Source: Streptomyces hyaluromycini
GTDB lineage: Bacteria; Actinomycetota; Actinomycetes; Streptomycetales; Streptomycetaceae
Direction: 5' to 3'
Assembly (NCBI RefSeq): GCF_002217755.1
Contig: NZ_BCFL01000018.1
Coordinates: 310,001-374,000 of the forward strand
Length of the DNA: 64,000 nt
Shown here piece by piece: positions 32,036 through 41,065 of this stretch. Numbering within the stretch: position 1 is the stretch's first letter; every line of letters starts with the position of its first letter. The position numbers were made by a program, and so were the translations under genes. The notes below the pieces were generated by a model that saw nothing but the letters and a program-made list of their open reading frames with translations, had not been told where the DNA came from and did not search any database.

Positions 32036-33622
32036 CTAGCGCAGGCTGCGGACGTCCAGGTGGCGCAGCACCCGGTCCACGATCTCCGGATCCGCCCCCG
32101 GTTCGCTCCGCGCCGCCAGCACCTCGTGCCGTGCCGCGCTCAGCATCTCCTGCTGGATCCGCCGCAGCCTCTTCAGCCGCCGCATCCGCTTCTCGTGGCC
32201 CTCCCGCCGCTCGTCCTCCACCACGTCGGGACTGATCCGGAACCCGATCTCGAAGGCCCGCCGCAACATCTGCTCCGTCACGTCCTCCGGCAACTCCTCG
32301 ACCTGCTCGATCTCCTTCAGGCGCCGCCGTGCCGCCTTCGCCGCCCGTACCGCCAGCTCCTTCTCGATCTCCTTCTCGCGGTCGGTGTCGGCCCGTACCC
32401 CCAGCCGCTTCACCAGCCACGGCAGGGTCAGCCCCTGGAGCACCAGCGTCGCCATGATCACGCCGAAGGCGATGAAGACGATCTCGTCCCGGTCCGGGAA
32501 CGCCGACCCGTCGTCCGTCTTCAGGGGGATGGCCAGGGCCAGCGCCACCGACGCCACCCCGCGCATCCCGGCCCACCACATCACGATGGTCTCCCGCCAG
32601 CTGGTCGGGATCTCCTCGTCGTAGTCCCGCCGGGCGTGCAGCCGCTTGGTCAGCCAGGTCGCCGGCAGCAGCCACACCAGCCGGACCAGGACGACCACGC
32701 CGACGATCGTGGCCGCCCAGCCGAGCATCTCGCTCCAGCGGCCGGCCGCCGTGCGGATCGCGTTGTGCAGCTCCAGGCCGATCAGCCCGAAGGCGACTCC
32801 GGTGACGAGCGTGTCGACGATGTCCCAGAAGGTGTAGCCGGCCAGCCGGGTCATCACGTCGTCGGCGTCGGTGGCGTACTCGGCGATGAACAGCGCGGTG
32901 GTGAGCACGGCGAGCACCCCGGAGCCGTGCAGTTCCTCGGCGATGACGTAGGAGGCGTACGGGACGATCAGGGTCAGGCCGATCTGCAGGGTCGCGTCGC
33001 CGAGGATGTCCATCAGCCGGTTCGCGCCCCAGCCGAGCACCAGTCCCACGACGACCGCGACCACGGCGGACAGCAGGAAGTCCAGCCCGGCCCGCCACGG
33101 CGAGAACGTGCCGCTGACCACGGCGGCGATGGCGACGTGGTAGAGAACGATGGCCGTGACGTCGTTGAAGAGGCCCTCGCCCTCCAGGATCGACACCAGC
33201 CGGCGCGGCAGCCCGAGCTGTCCGGCGACGGCGGTCGCGGCGACCGGGTCGGGCGGGGCGACCAGCGCGCCCAGCGCGACCGCGGCGGCGATCGGCAGTC
33301 CGGGCACGATCGCGTTGGCGACGACGGCCACGCACAGCGTCGTGACGAAGACCAGGGCCACGGCGAGCAGGAAGATCGGCCGTTTGTTGGCCGTGAACTG
33401 CCGCCAGGAGGTCCGCCGTACGGCGGCGTAGAGCAGCGGCGGCAGCAGGCCGGGCAGGATCAGCTCGGGCGGGATGTTCACGTTCGGCACGAAGTCGGCC
33501 ACCGCGAGGACGATCCCGAACAGCGTCATCAGCACGGGCGCCGGCAGTCCGAGCCGGTCTCCCACCGGAACACTCACCAGGGCCCCGAGCAGCAGCACGA
33601 ACAGCAGGGCCAACTGATCCAC
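32036..33622 (-). CDS. CPA1-type Na+/H+ antiporter
   Basis: A 528-aa cation:proton antiporter. About twelve membrane helices fill the first 400 residues, starting LALLFVLLLGALVSVPVG. Diagnostic segments are LGALVAPPDPVAATAVAGQL and VSILEGEGLFNDVTAIVLYH, containing the Asn-Asp pair essential for ion exchange in this family. The last 120 residues (from LGVRADTDREKEIEKELAVR) are a charged cytoplasmic tail rich in Arg/Glu, probably regulatory and coiled. It exchanges Na+ or K+ for H+ in pH and salt homeostasis. It stands alone: 200 bases separate it from the SDR gene, and the 26-bp repeat array lies upstream of its start. Confidence 0.92.
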   Translation of the reverse strand: MDQLALLFVLLLGALVSVPVGDRLGLPAPVLMTLFGIVLAVADFVPNVNIPPELILPGLLPPLLYAAVRRTSWRQFTANKRPIFLLAVALVFVTTLCVAVVANAIVPGLPIAAAVALGALVAPPDPVAATAVAGQLGLPRRLVSILEGEGLFNDVTAIVLYHVAIAAVVSGTFSPWRAGLDFLLSAVVAVVVGLVLGWGANRLMDILGDATLQIGLTLIVPYASYVIAEELHGSGVLAVLTTALFIAEYATDADDVMTRLAGYTFWDIVDTLVTGVAFGLIGLELHNAIRTAAGRWSEMLGWAATIVGVVVLVRLVWLLPATWLTKRLHARRDYDEEIPTSWRETIVMWWAGMRGVASVALALAIPLKTDDGSAFPDRDEIVFIAFGVIMATLVLQGLTLPWLVKRLGVRADTDREKEIEKELAVRAAKAARRRLKEIEQVEELPEDVTEQMLRRAFEIGFRISPDVVEDERREGHEKRMRRLKRLRRIQQEMLSAARHEVLAARSEPGADPEIVDRVLRHLDVRSLR

Positions 33623-33973
33623 GGCCAGCGCTCCGGGAAGATCGACGACGCAACGGCAGCCTCAAGCGTGCCACGGCGGCCTCCCGGCCCGCGTATCTGC
33701 GACGCGCCCTTTTTGCCTGCCGCAACGACGATCGGCTCTGGCCGGCCACGACGGCGATCGGCTTTCGTCCGCCACGTCGGCGATCGGCTTTCGTCCGCCA
33801 CGTCGGCGATCGGCTTTCGTCCGCCACGTCGGCGATCGGCTTTCGTCCGCCACGTCGGCGATCGGCTTTCGTCCGCCACGTCGGTGATCGGCCACGGCGC
33901 CGCAGCCCGCGGCGCCGGACGACCGCCGCCGTCCCTCGCCGTCTCCCCCGCCACCGTCCCTCGCCGTCCCCGG
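33623..33973. other. Gene-free gap holding a tandem repeat array
   Basis: The gap lies upstream of the antiporter gene and downstream of the GNAT gene stop. Apart from the 26-bp array (33755-33884 and its degenerate edges at about 33726 and 33885) it holds a Gly/Arg-coding-like GC-rich stretch with no plausible start or ribosome site. The period of 26 is not a multiple of three, so the open frames through it are accidental. Confidence 0.7.
33755..33884. repeat. Five perfect 26-bp tandem repeats
   Basis: The unit is CGATCGGCTTTCGTCCGCCA followed by CGTCGG, repeated without a mismatch at 33755, 33781, 33807, 33833 and 33859. Degenerate half-units flank it (CGATCGGCTCTGGCCGGCCA-like on the left, TGATCGGCCACGG on the right). 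The unit contains the palindrome CGATCG and a GGCGATCGGC quasi-palindrome at each junction. It lies about 130 bases upstream of the antiporter start. There are no spacers, so it is not CRISPR. Confidence 0.93.
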
Positions 33974-34444
33974 CTACAAAGCCCTGCGCATCCCCCGGTG
34001 CGGGATGCCCGCCTCCTCGTACTCCGGGCCGTAGGGCTCGTAGCCCAGCCGCTCGTAGAAGCCCAGCGCGTGGGTCTGCGCGTGCAGGTCCACGGCGGTC
34101 AGGCCACGCGCGCGTGCGGCCTCCTCGATGGCCCGGACGAGGGCGACACCGATACCGAGGCCGCGGGCCTCCTGGGAGACCGCGAGCCGGCCGAGCGAGC
34201 CGAGGGACGGGTCGCCGCCGGTCTTCGCCGCGGCCGGCTCGCCGTACAGCAGCCGGCCGGTGCCGAGCGGTACGCCGTCCGCGCGGACCGCCAGGACATG
34301 CACGGCGACGGGGTCGTACTCGTCGTACTCCAGGTCCTCGGGGACGCCCTGCTCGGCCACGAAGACCTGCTTGCGCACCGCGAAGCACGCCTCCAGGTCG
34401 GCGGGGTCCCCGGCGACCCGCACCGCGTACGCGCGCGTGCTCAT
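33974..34444 (-). CDS. GNAT-family N-acetyltransferase
   Basis: A 156-aa acetyl-CoA-dependent transferase resembling the ElaA branch. [20 protein letters not shown] is typical of that group's first helix. Motif A, the pantetheine loop, is [20 protein letters not shown], and [14 protein letters not shown] is motif B. The C-terminus [10 protein letters not shown] is also common in this branch. The acceptor is unknown. The ATG at 34444 overlaps the pseudouridine synthase stop by four bases (ATGA), so it is translationally coupled to it; a role in rRNA or ribosomal protein modification is possible but not shown. Confidence 0.87.
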   Translation of the reverse strand: MSTRAYAVRVAGDPADLEACFAVRKQVFVAEQGVPEDLEYDEYDPVAVHVLAVRADGVPLGTGRLLYGEPAAAKTGGDPSLGSLGRLAVSQEARGLGIGVALVRAIEEAARARGLTAVDLHAQTHALGFYERLGYEPYGPEYEEAGIPHRGMRRAL

Positions 34445-35385
34445 CCGTACGTCTCCTCGCGGACCTGGCCGAGCGCCTGCTGCAGGTCGGCCGGGTACTC
34501 GCTCTCGAACTCGGCCCACTCGCCGTCCCCGGGGTGCTCGAAACCGAGCCGGACCGCGTGCAGCCACTGGCGGGTGAGGTGCAGCCGCTTGGCGAGCGTC
34601 GGGTCGGCGCCGTAGGTCAGGTCGCCGACGCAGGGGTGGCGGTGGGCGGCCATGTGGACGCGGATCTGGTGGGTGCGGCCGGTCTCCAGCTTCACGTCGA
34701 GCAGGGAGGCCGCGCGGAACGCCTCGACGAGGTCGTAGTGGGTCACGGAGGGCTTGCCGTCGGCCGTGACCGCCCACTTGTAGTCGTGCTGCGGGTGGCG
34801 GCCGATGGGGGCGTCGATGGTGCCGCTGGTCGGGTCGGGGTGGCCCTGGACGAGCGTGTGGTAGCGCTTGTCGACCGTGCGCTCCTTGAACTGGCGCTTC
34901 AGCGACGTGTACGCCCGCTCCGACTTGGCGACCACCATCAGGCCCGACGTGCCGACGTCGAGGCGGTGCACGATGCCCTGGCGCTCGGCGGCGCCGGAGG
35001 TGGAGATCCGGTAGCCGGCGGCGGCGAGACCGCCGATCACGGTCGGGCCGGTCCAGCCGGGGCTGGGGTGCGCGGCGACGCCGACCGGCTTGACGATCAC
35101 GACCACGTCATCGTCGTCGTGCACGATCTCCATGCCCTCGACGGGCTCCGCGACGATCTGCACGGGCGCGGGCGCCCCCGGCATCTCGACCTCCAGCCAG
35201 GCCCCGCCGCGCACCCGCTCGGACTTGCCGACCACCGAGCCGTCGACCTGGACCTTGCCCGCCGCGGCCAGCTCGGCCGCCTTGGTGCGGGAGAAGCCGA
35301 ACATGCGGGAGATGGCGGCATCGACGCGCTCGCCCTCCAGGCCGTCGGGCACGGGCAGGGTACGGATCTCGGGAATCGTGGTCAC
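34441..35385 (-). CDS. rluD: RluD/RluA-family rRNA pseudouridine synthase
   Basis: A 314-aa enzyme isomerising uridines in 23S rRNA. The N-terminal S4-like domain ([20 protein letters not shown], then [16 protein letters not shown]) binds RNA. The catalytic domain has [17 protein letters not shown] and the active-site motif [20 protein letters not shown] with the catalytic Asp. [19 protein letters not shown] and GDLTYG complete the family. Which positions are modified is inferred only from similarity to RluD. The gene follows lspA by 58 bases, the common lspA-rluD order, and overlaps the GNAT gene downstream. Confidence 0.93.
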   Translation of the reverse strand: MTTIPEIRTLPVPDGLEGERVDAAISRMFGFSRTKAAELAAAGKVQVDGSVVGKSERVRGGAWLEVEMPGAPAPVQIVAEPVEGMEIVHDDDDVVVIVKPVGVAAHPSPGWTGPTVIGGLAAAGYRISTSGAAERQGIVHRLDVGTSGLMVVAKSERAYTSLKRQFKERTVDKRYHTLVQGHPDPTSGTIDAPIGRHPQHDYKWAVTADGKPSVTHYDLVEAFRAASLLDVKLETGRTHQIRVHMAAHRHPCVGDLTYGADPTLAKRLHLTRQWLHAVRLGFEHPGDGEWAEFESEYPADLQQALGQVREETYG

Positions 35386-35443
35386 CCGTCGAGTATGCCG
35401 GACCGCGCCGACAGCCCCGTACGCACGCAGGCCCCGGGGCCGC

Positions 35444-36058
35444 TCAGTCCTTGTGGACGGTCCCGTCCGGGTCCAGGCCGCGGAAGGAGAGCAGCACGAT
35501 CAGGATGCCGCCGCAGACGATCGCCGAGTCGGCCAGGTTGAACACCGCGAAGCCCTTGGGCGCGATGAAGTCGACGACCTGGCCCTCGAAGATCCCCGGC
35601 GAGCGGAAGATCCGGTCGGTGAGGTTGCCGAGCGCGCCGCCGAGCAGCAGGCCGAGCGCGACCGCCCAGGGGAAGCTGTACAGCTTGCGCGCCAGCCGGA
35701 AGATCACGACGATCACGGCCGCCGCGATCACCGTGAAGATGATCGTGAAGGCGCCGCCGAAGCCGAAGGCCGCGCCCGGGTTGCGGATCGCGTGGAACTC
35801 CAGCAAGTCGCCGATGACCTCGATCGGCGCGTGGTGCTCCAGCTTCGCGACCACGATCATCTTGCTGACCAGGTCGAGGGCGTACGCGAAGGCGGCCACC
35901 GCGAACAGCACGGCGATGCGGCGCCCGCGCCCGGGCCGCCGGTCCGCGGTGGACTGCTGATCCGCACCGGACGCGTCCGACGCGCCGGGCGCCGCCGTCC
36001 GCTCGCCGTCGTCGTCCGGGGTACCCGGCGTACCGATGATGCGTTCCGCCTCTGCCAC
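35444..36058 (-). CDS. lspA: Lipoprotein signal peptidase LspA
   Basis: Cleaves the signal peptide of diacylglyceryl-prolipoproteins in the membrane; the target of globomycin. The 204-aa protein has an acidic, Asp/Ala-rich N-terminal tail of about 55 residues typical of Streptomyces, then four membrane helices. The family motifs are [33 protein letters not shown] and [16 protein letters not shown]; the aspartates in GNLTDR and NLADS are the catalytic pair. It sits between the DksA-like gene (67 bases upstream) and rluD. Confidence 0.95.
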   Translation of the reverse strand: MAEAERIIGTPGTPDDDGERTAAPGASDASGADQQSTADRRPGRGRRIAVLFAVAAFAYALDLVSKMIVVAKLEHHAPIEVIGDLLEFHAIRNPGAAFGFGGAFTIIFTVIAAAVIVVIFRLARKLYSFPWAVALGLLLGGALGNLTDRIFRSPGIFEGQVVDFIAPKGFAVFNLADSAIVCGGILIVLLSFRGLDPDGTVHKD

Positions 36059-36125
36059 GTGAGTCCCTCAACCTAGGTGCCTGCCTCGGGACGAGACTAC
36101 GGCACACCCCAGGGGACCCCGATGT

Positions 36126-37019
36126 TCAGTAGCGGCGTTCCTGCTTCTGCTTGCACTCCACGCACAGAGTGGCCCGCGGGAAGGCCTGCATCCGGGCCTT
36201 GCCGATGGGGTTCCCGCAGTTCTCGCAGAGTCCGTAGGTGCCCGCGTCCAGCTTCTGCAGGGCGCGCTCGGTCTGTTCGAGCATCTCGCGCGCGTTGGCG
36301 GCCAGTGCCAGTTCGTGCTCGCGGGTGATGTTCTTGGTGCCGGTGTCGGCCTGGTCGTCGCCGGCGCCGTCGCCGGAGTCCCGCATCAGGCCGGCCAGGG
36401 CGCTGTCGGACGCGTCGAGCTCGGTGCGCAGCCGCAGCGCCTCGGTCATCAGCTCGGTGCGCGCCTCCTCGACCTCCTGCGGCGTCCACGGGGCCTCGCC
36501 GGGACGCACCGCGAGTTCGCCCGGAACCGCCGTGGCGACCCGCGCCTTGGGAACGGCGGTCTCCGCCGCCCTGGCCGTGCCAGGAGTCTTCTTCGCAACC
36601 ACCGTCGTGGCTCCCGTCTGCTTCGCGGCCCGCGCCGCGCCCGCTTTCTTGGCCGTGCTCTTCTTGGCCGTGCCCTTCTCCGCCGCGGTCCTCGTCGCCG
36701 CGGCCCTGGACGCGCTCTTCTCCGGCTTCTCCGACCTGTCCACGGTGTCCTTCACCACCGCGGCCGCCTTCCCGGCCGCCTTCGCCCCGTCGGCCTTCTT
36801 CGCGACGGCCTTCTTCTCCGCCGCCTTCCTCACCGGCGCCTTCTTCGCGGCCGAGTTCCTGGCGGAGCCCTTTTCACCCGGTGTCTTCCCGGAAGGAGCC
36901 GCCGCTGTCGCGCGCGTGCCCTGCTTTTCTCCGCCCCCCGTGGTGTCGCCGTCGGAGGCAGCCGCGCCCCTGGACCGGCCGGACGCCGACTGCTTAACGG
37001 CGGTCTTCTTCGCCACCAT
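36126..37019 (-). CDS. DksA/TraR zinc-finger protein with histone-H1-like tail
   Basis: A 297-aa protein built in two parts. Residues 1 to about 165 are extremely Lys/Ala-rich with many KKA, AAKK and TAKKS motifs, like histone H1 or the C-terminus of actinobacterial HupS. Residues from VRPGEAPWTPQEVEEARTEL onward form a DksA/TraR domain: a helical hairpin followed by a C4 zinc finger with Cys265, Cys268, Cys286 and Cys289 (GLCENCGNPIGKARM, then LCVECKQKQERRY). The domain probably binds RNA polymerase's secondary channel; the tail probably binds DNA. The ATG at 37019 follows AAGGGG. The frame upstream to 37130 is not protein-like. The gene is divergent from ileS. Confidence 0.88.
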   Translation of the reverse strand: MVAKKTAVKQSASGRSRGAAASDGDTTGGGEKQGTRATAAAPSGKTPGEKGSARNSAAKKAPVRKAAEKKAVAKKADGAKAAGKAAAVVKDTVDRSEKPEKSASRAAATRTAAEKGTAKKSTAKKAGAARAAKQTGATTVVAKKTPGTARAAETAVPKARVATAVPGELAVRPGEAPWTPQEVEEARTELMTEALRLRTELDASDSALAGLMRDSGDGAGDDQADTGTKNITREHELALAANAREMLEQTERALQKLDAGTYGLCENCGNPIGKARMQAFPRATLCVECKQKQERRY

Positions 37020-37344
37020 GGCCGCGGCCCCTTCACATATTGTGATCTTGCACGCGAATCGTGCTGGGACGATAAATCGACTTGAGTCCCGCGGCAACGG
37101 GGCACGCCGCCCGATCCGCCTGCCCCGCACCCCCCACGCAGCAGGTATGCATGCGTTGTGCCCAGCTCCCCGCGCGGTAATCCGCCGAGCCGGACATCCC
37201 AGGATGCGAACACGCGTACCGCGCCATTCGGGTCATCCCTGCCGGACGGCCACCGGGCGCCGACCGCGCCGGGACGGGCGCCCCGAAAACGGGTCGGCCG
37301 CTGTCCGCGCGGCGCCGTACACTGGGCGGAGCGAGAAGCGTGGA
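37020..37344. other. Divergent promoter region between the dksA-like gene and ileS
   Basis: No gene is seen. TCACATATTGTGA at 37033-37045 is a perfect 13-bp palindrome only 14 bases before the dksA-like start, overlapping where its ribosome site begins. GCACG-ATTCG-CGTGC lies at about 37050-37064 in an AT-rich patch. TACACT at 37318-37323 is a plausible -10 for the ileS leader, with no convincing -35. Confidence 0.5.
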
Positions 37345-37633
37345 TGGGGACGAGTAGCGGCGTACGCAGCCCAGAGCGACCCGGGGACGGTGGAAGCCCG
37401 GGGGCGAGCGCGACGTGAAGATCACCCCGGAGCCGCCGGAGGAAAGCCGCAGCCGAGAGGCGGGGGCGAGTAGAACCGGCTTCGCGACCCCAATGAGGGG
37501 GCTCACCGGCGCGTACGGCGACCGGAGGGCCAAGGAGGGTGGTACCGCGGGAGCGCGCCGCACACGGCGTACGGAAGGCAAGGCTCTCGTCCCTCCGACG
37601 GAAGGCAGCAAGTCCGTTGGAGGAAGCTCGCAG
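37345..37633 (+). ncRNA. T-box leader of ileS (translational type)
   Basis: The conserved T-box sequence AGGGTGGTACCGCG lies at 37536-37549. Stem I begins near GGACGAGTAG (about 37348) and presents the isoleucine specifier AUC at 37421-37423 in GTGAAGATCACC. CCTCCGACGGA (37592-37602) can pair with TCCGTTGGAGG (37613-37623), hiding the GGAGG ribosome site ahead of the ATG. In the alternative fold GGAGGG of the T-box pairs with CCCTCC and frees it. Uncharged tRNA-Ile should stabilise the open form. There is no terminator poly-U, so control is of translation initiation. Confidence 0.92.
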
Positions 37634-40600
37634 ATGACAGCGCCGACGTACCGCCAGGTGCCCGCACAGGTCGACCTGCCCGCCCTTGAGCACGCCGTGC
37701 TCGACTTCTGGCGCGAGCAGAAGATCTTCGCCAAGACCCTGGAGCAGTCCGAGGGCCGCCCCGAGTGGGTGTTCTACGAGGGCCCGCCCACCGCCAACGG
37801 CATGCCCGGCGCCCACCACATCGAGGCGCGCGTCTTCAAGGACGTCTTCCCCCGCTTCCGCACCATGCGCGGCTACCACGTGGCCCGCAAGGCCGGCTGG
37901 GACTGCCACGGCCTGCCCGTGGAGCTCGCGGTCGAGAAGGAGCTGGGCTTCAGCGGCAAGCCGGACATCGAGAAGTACGGCATCGCCGAGTTCAACGCCA
38001 AGTGCCGGGAGTCGGTGACCCGGCACACCGATGCCTTCGAGGCGCTGACGACCCGCATGGGGTACTGGACCGACCTGGACGACGCCTACCGCACGATGGA
38101 CCCCGAGTACATCGAGTCGGTCTGGTGGTCGCTGAAGACGATCTTCGACAAGGATCTGCTGGTCCAGGACCACCGCGTCGCCCCCTGGTGCCCGCGCTGC
38201 GGCACCGGCCTGTCCGACCACGAGCTGGCGCAGGGCTACGAGACGGTCGTCGACCCCTCCGTGTACGTCCGTTTCCCGCTCACCTCCGGTCCGCTCGCCG
38301 GCCAGGCCGCGCTCCTGGTGTGGACGACCACCCCGTGGACCCTGGTGTCCAACACGGCGGTCGCCGCGCACCCCGAGGTCACCTACGTCGTCGCGACGGA
38401 CGGCGAGGAGAAGCTCGTCGTCGCCGAGCCGCTGGTCGGCAAGGCGCTCGGCGAGGGCTGGGAGACCACGGGCCAGACCTTCACCGGCGCCGAAATGGAG
38501 CACTGGACCTATCAACGTCCGTTCGAGCTCGTGGAGTTCCCGGAACCGGCGCACTACGTCGTGAACGCGGAGTACGTCACGACCGAGGACGGTACGGGTC
38601 TGGTCCACCAGTCCCCCGCCTTCGGCGAGGACGACCTCAAGGTCTGCCGCGCCTACGGCCTGCCGGTGGTGAACCCGGTCCGCCCGGACGGCACCTTCGA
38701 GGAGGACGTGCCGCTGGTCGGCGGTGTCTTCTTCAAGAAGGCCGACGAACAGCTCACCGAGGACCTGTTGCAGCGCGGCCTCCTCTTCAAGCACCTTCCG
38801 TACGAACACAGCTACCCGCACTGCTGGCGGTGCCACACCGCGCTGCTCTACTACGCGCAGCCGTCCTGGTACATCCGCACGACGGCGATCAAGGACCGTC
38901 TCCTCGCGGAGAACGAGAACACCAACTGGTTCCCGGACACGGTCAAGCACGGCCGGTACGGCGACTGGCTGAACAACAACATCGACTGGGCGCTGTCCCG
39001 CAACCGCTACTGGGGCACCCCGCTGCCGATCTGGCGCTGCGAGGACGACCACCTCACCTGCGTCGGCTCCCGCGCGGAGCTGACGGAGCTGACCGGCACC
39101 GACCAGTCGGAGCTGGACCCGCACCGCCCCTTCATCGACGACGTCACCTTCGCCTGCCCGCAGTGCGCGAAGACGGCCACGCGCGTGCCGGAGGTCATCG
39201 ACGCCTGGTACGACTCGGGTTCGATGCCGTTCGCACAGTGGGGCTACCCGCACAAGAACAAGGAGCTGTTCGAGAGCCGTTACCCGGCGCAGTTCATCTC
39301 CGAGGCGATCGACCAGACGCGCGGGTGGTTCTACACCCTCATGGCCGTCGGCACGCTGGTCTTCGACAGGTCGTCGTACGAGAACGTGGTCTGCCTCGGT
39401 CACATCCTCGCCGAGGACGGCCGCAAGATGTCCAAGCACCTGGGCAACACCCTGGAGCCGATCCCGCTGATGGACCGCCACGGGGCCGACGCGGTGCGCT
39501 GGTTCATGGCGGCCGGGGGTTCGCCGTGGGCGGCCCGCCGGGTGGGCCACGGCACCATCCAGGAGGTCGTCCGCAAGACGCTGCTGACGTACTGGAACAC
39601 GGTCGCCTTCCAGGCGCTGTACGCCCGTACGTCGAACTGGGCGCCGTCCGCGGCGGACCCGGCCCCGGCCGACCGCCCGGTCCTGGACCGCTGGCTGCTC
39701 TCCGAACTGCACGCGCTCACCGACCAGGTGACGCAGGCGCTGGAGGCGTACGACACCCAGCGCGCCGGCAAGCTGCTGTCGGCGTTCGTCGACGACCTGT
39801 CCAACTGGTACGTCCGCCGTTCGCGGCGCCGTTTCTGGCAGGGCGAGAAGGCCGCGCTGCGCACGCTGCACGAGGTCGTGGAGACGGTCACCAAGCTGAT
39901 GGCCCCGCTGACCCCGTTCATCACCGAGCGGGTGTGGCAGGACCTGGTGGCGCCGGTGACCCCGGGCGCCCCGGAGTCGGTGCACCTGGCGGCGTGGCCG
40001 GAGGCCGACCTGGGCGCGATCGACCCGGAGCTGTCCAAGCAGATGGTTCTGGTACGACGGCTCGTGGAGCTGGGCCGGGCCACGCGCGCGGAGTCGGGCG
40101 TGAAGACGCGGCAGCCGCTGTCCCGGGCACTGGTCGCGGCGGTGGGCTTCGACGCGCTCGACCCGGAGCTGCACACGCAGATCACCGACGAGCTGAACGT
40201 GTCCTCGCTGGCGTCGCTGTCCGAGGTGGGCGGTTCACTGGTGGACACCACGGCCAAGGCCAACTTCCGGGCGCTGGGCAAGCGGTTCGGCAAGCGGGTG
40301 CAGGACGTGGCCAAGGCGGTCGCCGCGGCGGACGCGGCCGCGCTGTCACTGGCGCTGCGTGAGGGCACGGCGTCCGTGGAGGTCGACGGCGAGACGGTGA
40401 CGCTGGCGCCGGACGAGGTGATCATCACGGAGACGCCTCGTGAGGGCTGGTCGGTGGCGTCGGACTCCGGTGCGACCGTCGCGCTCGACCTGGAGATCAC
40501 CGAGGAGCTGCGGCAGGCCGGGCTCGCCCGGGACGCGATCCGGCTGATCCAGGAGGCGCGCAAGAACAGCGGGCTGGACGTGGCCGACCGGATCGCGCTC

Positions 40601-40771
40601 AGGTGGGTGTCGACCGACCCGGCGGTGATCGCGGCGCTGGCGGAGCACGCTGCGCTGATCGCCGACGAGGTTCTGGCGACCGACTTCTCTCAAGGCGAGG
40701 GGGATGACGGTTACGGCGATCCCTTCACCGACGAAGGGTTGTCGCTGACGTTCCGTCTGCGCAAGGCGTAG
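37634..40771 (+). CDS. ileS: Isoleucyl-tRNA synthetase
   Basis: Charges tRNA-Ile. The 1045-aa class I synthetase has the HIGH-like segment YEGPPTANGMPGAHHIEARV, the CP1 editing domain (LLVWTTTPWTLVSNTAVAAH), YDSGSMPFAQWGYPH, FISEAIDQTRGWFYTLM and the KMSKS loop DGRKMSKHLGNTLEPI. A C-terminal anticodon-binding helical domain follows. The HIGH variant and general layout are of the eukaryote-like type 2 IleRS, a class often resistant to mupirocin; resistance here is inferred from the class. The ATG at 37634 follows the T-box-controlled GGAGG by 10 bases. A terminator follows the stop. Confidence 0.97.
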   Translation: MTAPTYRQVPAQVDLPALEHAVLDFWREQKIFAKTLEQSEGRPEWVFYEGPPTANGMPGAHHIEARVFKDVFPRFRTMRGYHVARKAGWDCHGLPVELAVEKELGFSGKPDIEKYGIAEFNAKCRESVTRHTDAFEALTTRMGYWTDLDDAYRTMDPEYIESVWWSLKTIFDKDLLVQDHRVAPWCPRCGTGLSDHELAQGYETVVDPSVYVRFPLTSGPLAGQAALLVWTTTPWTLVSNTAVAAHPEVTYVVATDGEEKLVVAEPLVGKALGEGWETTGQTFTGAEMEHWTYQRPFELVEFPEPAHYVVNAEYVTTEDGTGLVHQSPAFGEDDLKVCRAYGLPVVNPVRPDGTFEEDVPLVGGVFFKKADEQLTEDLLQRGLLFKHLPYEHSYPHCWRCHTALLYYAQPSWYIRTTAIKDRLLAENENTNWFPDTVKHGRYGDWLNNNIDWALSRNRYWGTPLPIWRCEDDHLTCVGSRAELTELTGTDQSELDPHRPFIDDVTFACPQCAKTATRVPEVIDAWYDSGSMPFAQWGYPHKNKELFESRYPAQFISEAIDQTRGWFYTLMAVGTLVFDRSSYENVVCLGHILAEDGRKMSKHLGNTLEPIPLMDRHGADAVRWFMAAGGSPWAARRVGHGTIQEVVRKTLLTYWNTVAFQALYARTSNWAPSAADPAPADRPVLDRWLLSELHALTDQVTQALEAYDTQRAGKLLSAFVDDLSNWYVRRSRRRFWQGEKAALRTLHEVVETVTKLMAPLTPFITERVWQDLVAPVTPGAPESVHLAAWPEADLGAIDPELSKQMVLVRRLVELGRATRAESGVKTRQPLSRALVAAVGFDALDPELHTQITDELNVSSLASLSEVGGSLVDTTAKANFRALGKRFGKRVQDVAKAVAAADAAALSLALREGTASVEVDGETVTLAPDEVIITETPREGWSVASDSGATVALDLEITEELRQAGLARDAIRLIQEARKNSGLDVADRIALRWVSTDPAVIAALAEHAALIADEVLATDFSQGEGDDGYGDPFTDEGLSLTFRLRKA

Positions 40772-40785
40772 GCGCCGACGCTGTT

Positions 40786-40828
40786 CGAGAAGGGCCCGGT
40801 CTCCGCGGTGGGGATCGGGCCTTTCTCG
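40786..40828 (+). terminator. ileS terminator
   Basis: A 13-bp stem with one G-U pair, CGAGAAGGGCCCG (40786-40798) with CGGGCCTTTCTCG (40816-40828), starts 15 bases after the ileS stop. Confidence 0.78.
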
Positions 40829-40831
40829 TAC

Positions 40832-40992
40832 GTGCGGGTCGGAGTCCTCATCGTGCGCCCACGCGGCGGCAGCCGCACATCGACACAGCCCCGCGCCCCT
40901 GATGCGCGAGCCCCTTTCCCAAGCTGCGGGTCGGCTTGCTGAGCGTGCGCCCACGCGGCGGCAGCCGCACATCGATACAGCCCCGCGCCCCT
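40832..40992. repeat. Interspersed repeat, two direct copies (copies 2 and 3)
   Basis: A 69-bp unit starts at 40832 and again at 40924. Each has a variable 20-bp head (TGCGGGTCGG core) and a nearly identical 49-bp body at 40852-40900 and 40944-40992, beginning CGTGCGCCCACGCGGCGGCA and ending CCCCGCGCCCCT. The bodies differ by a single base (CGACACAG versus CGATACAG). The inverse complement of the body occurs at 17.24 kb. Each contains GCGGC-GGCAGCCGC hairpins. Confidence 0.85.
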
Positions 40993-41065
40993 GGGTGGGG
41001 CCTCCGAGCGCCCCTCCAGCAGGGACGAGTGAGTGCTCCTTCAGGAGGCACGCGCAACCCGCGTA

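Noticed and set aside
33755..33884. Possible CRISPR array
   Set aside because: The repeats are directly adjacent with no spacers, and no cas gene is near.
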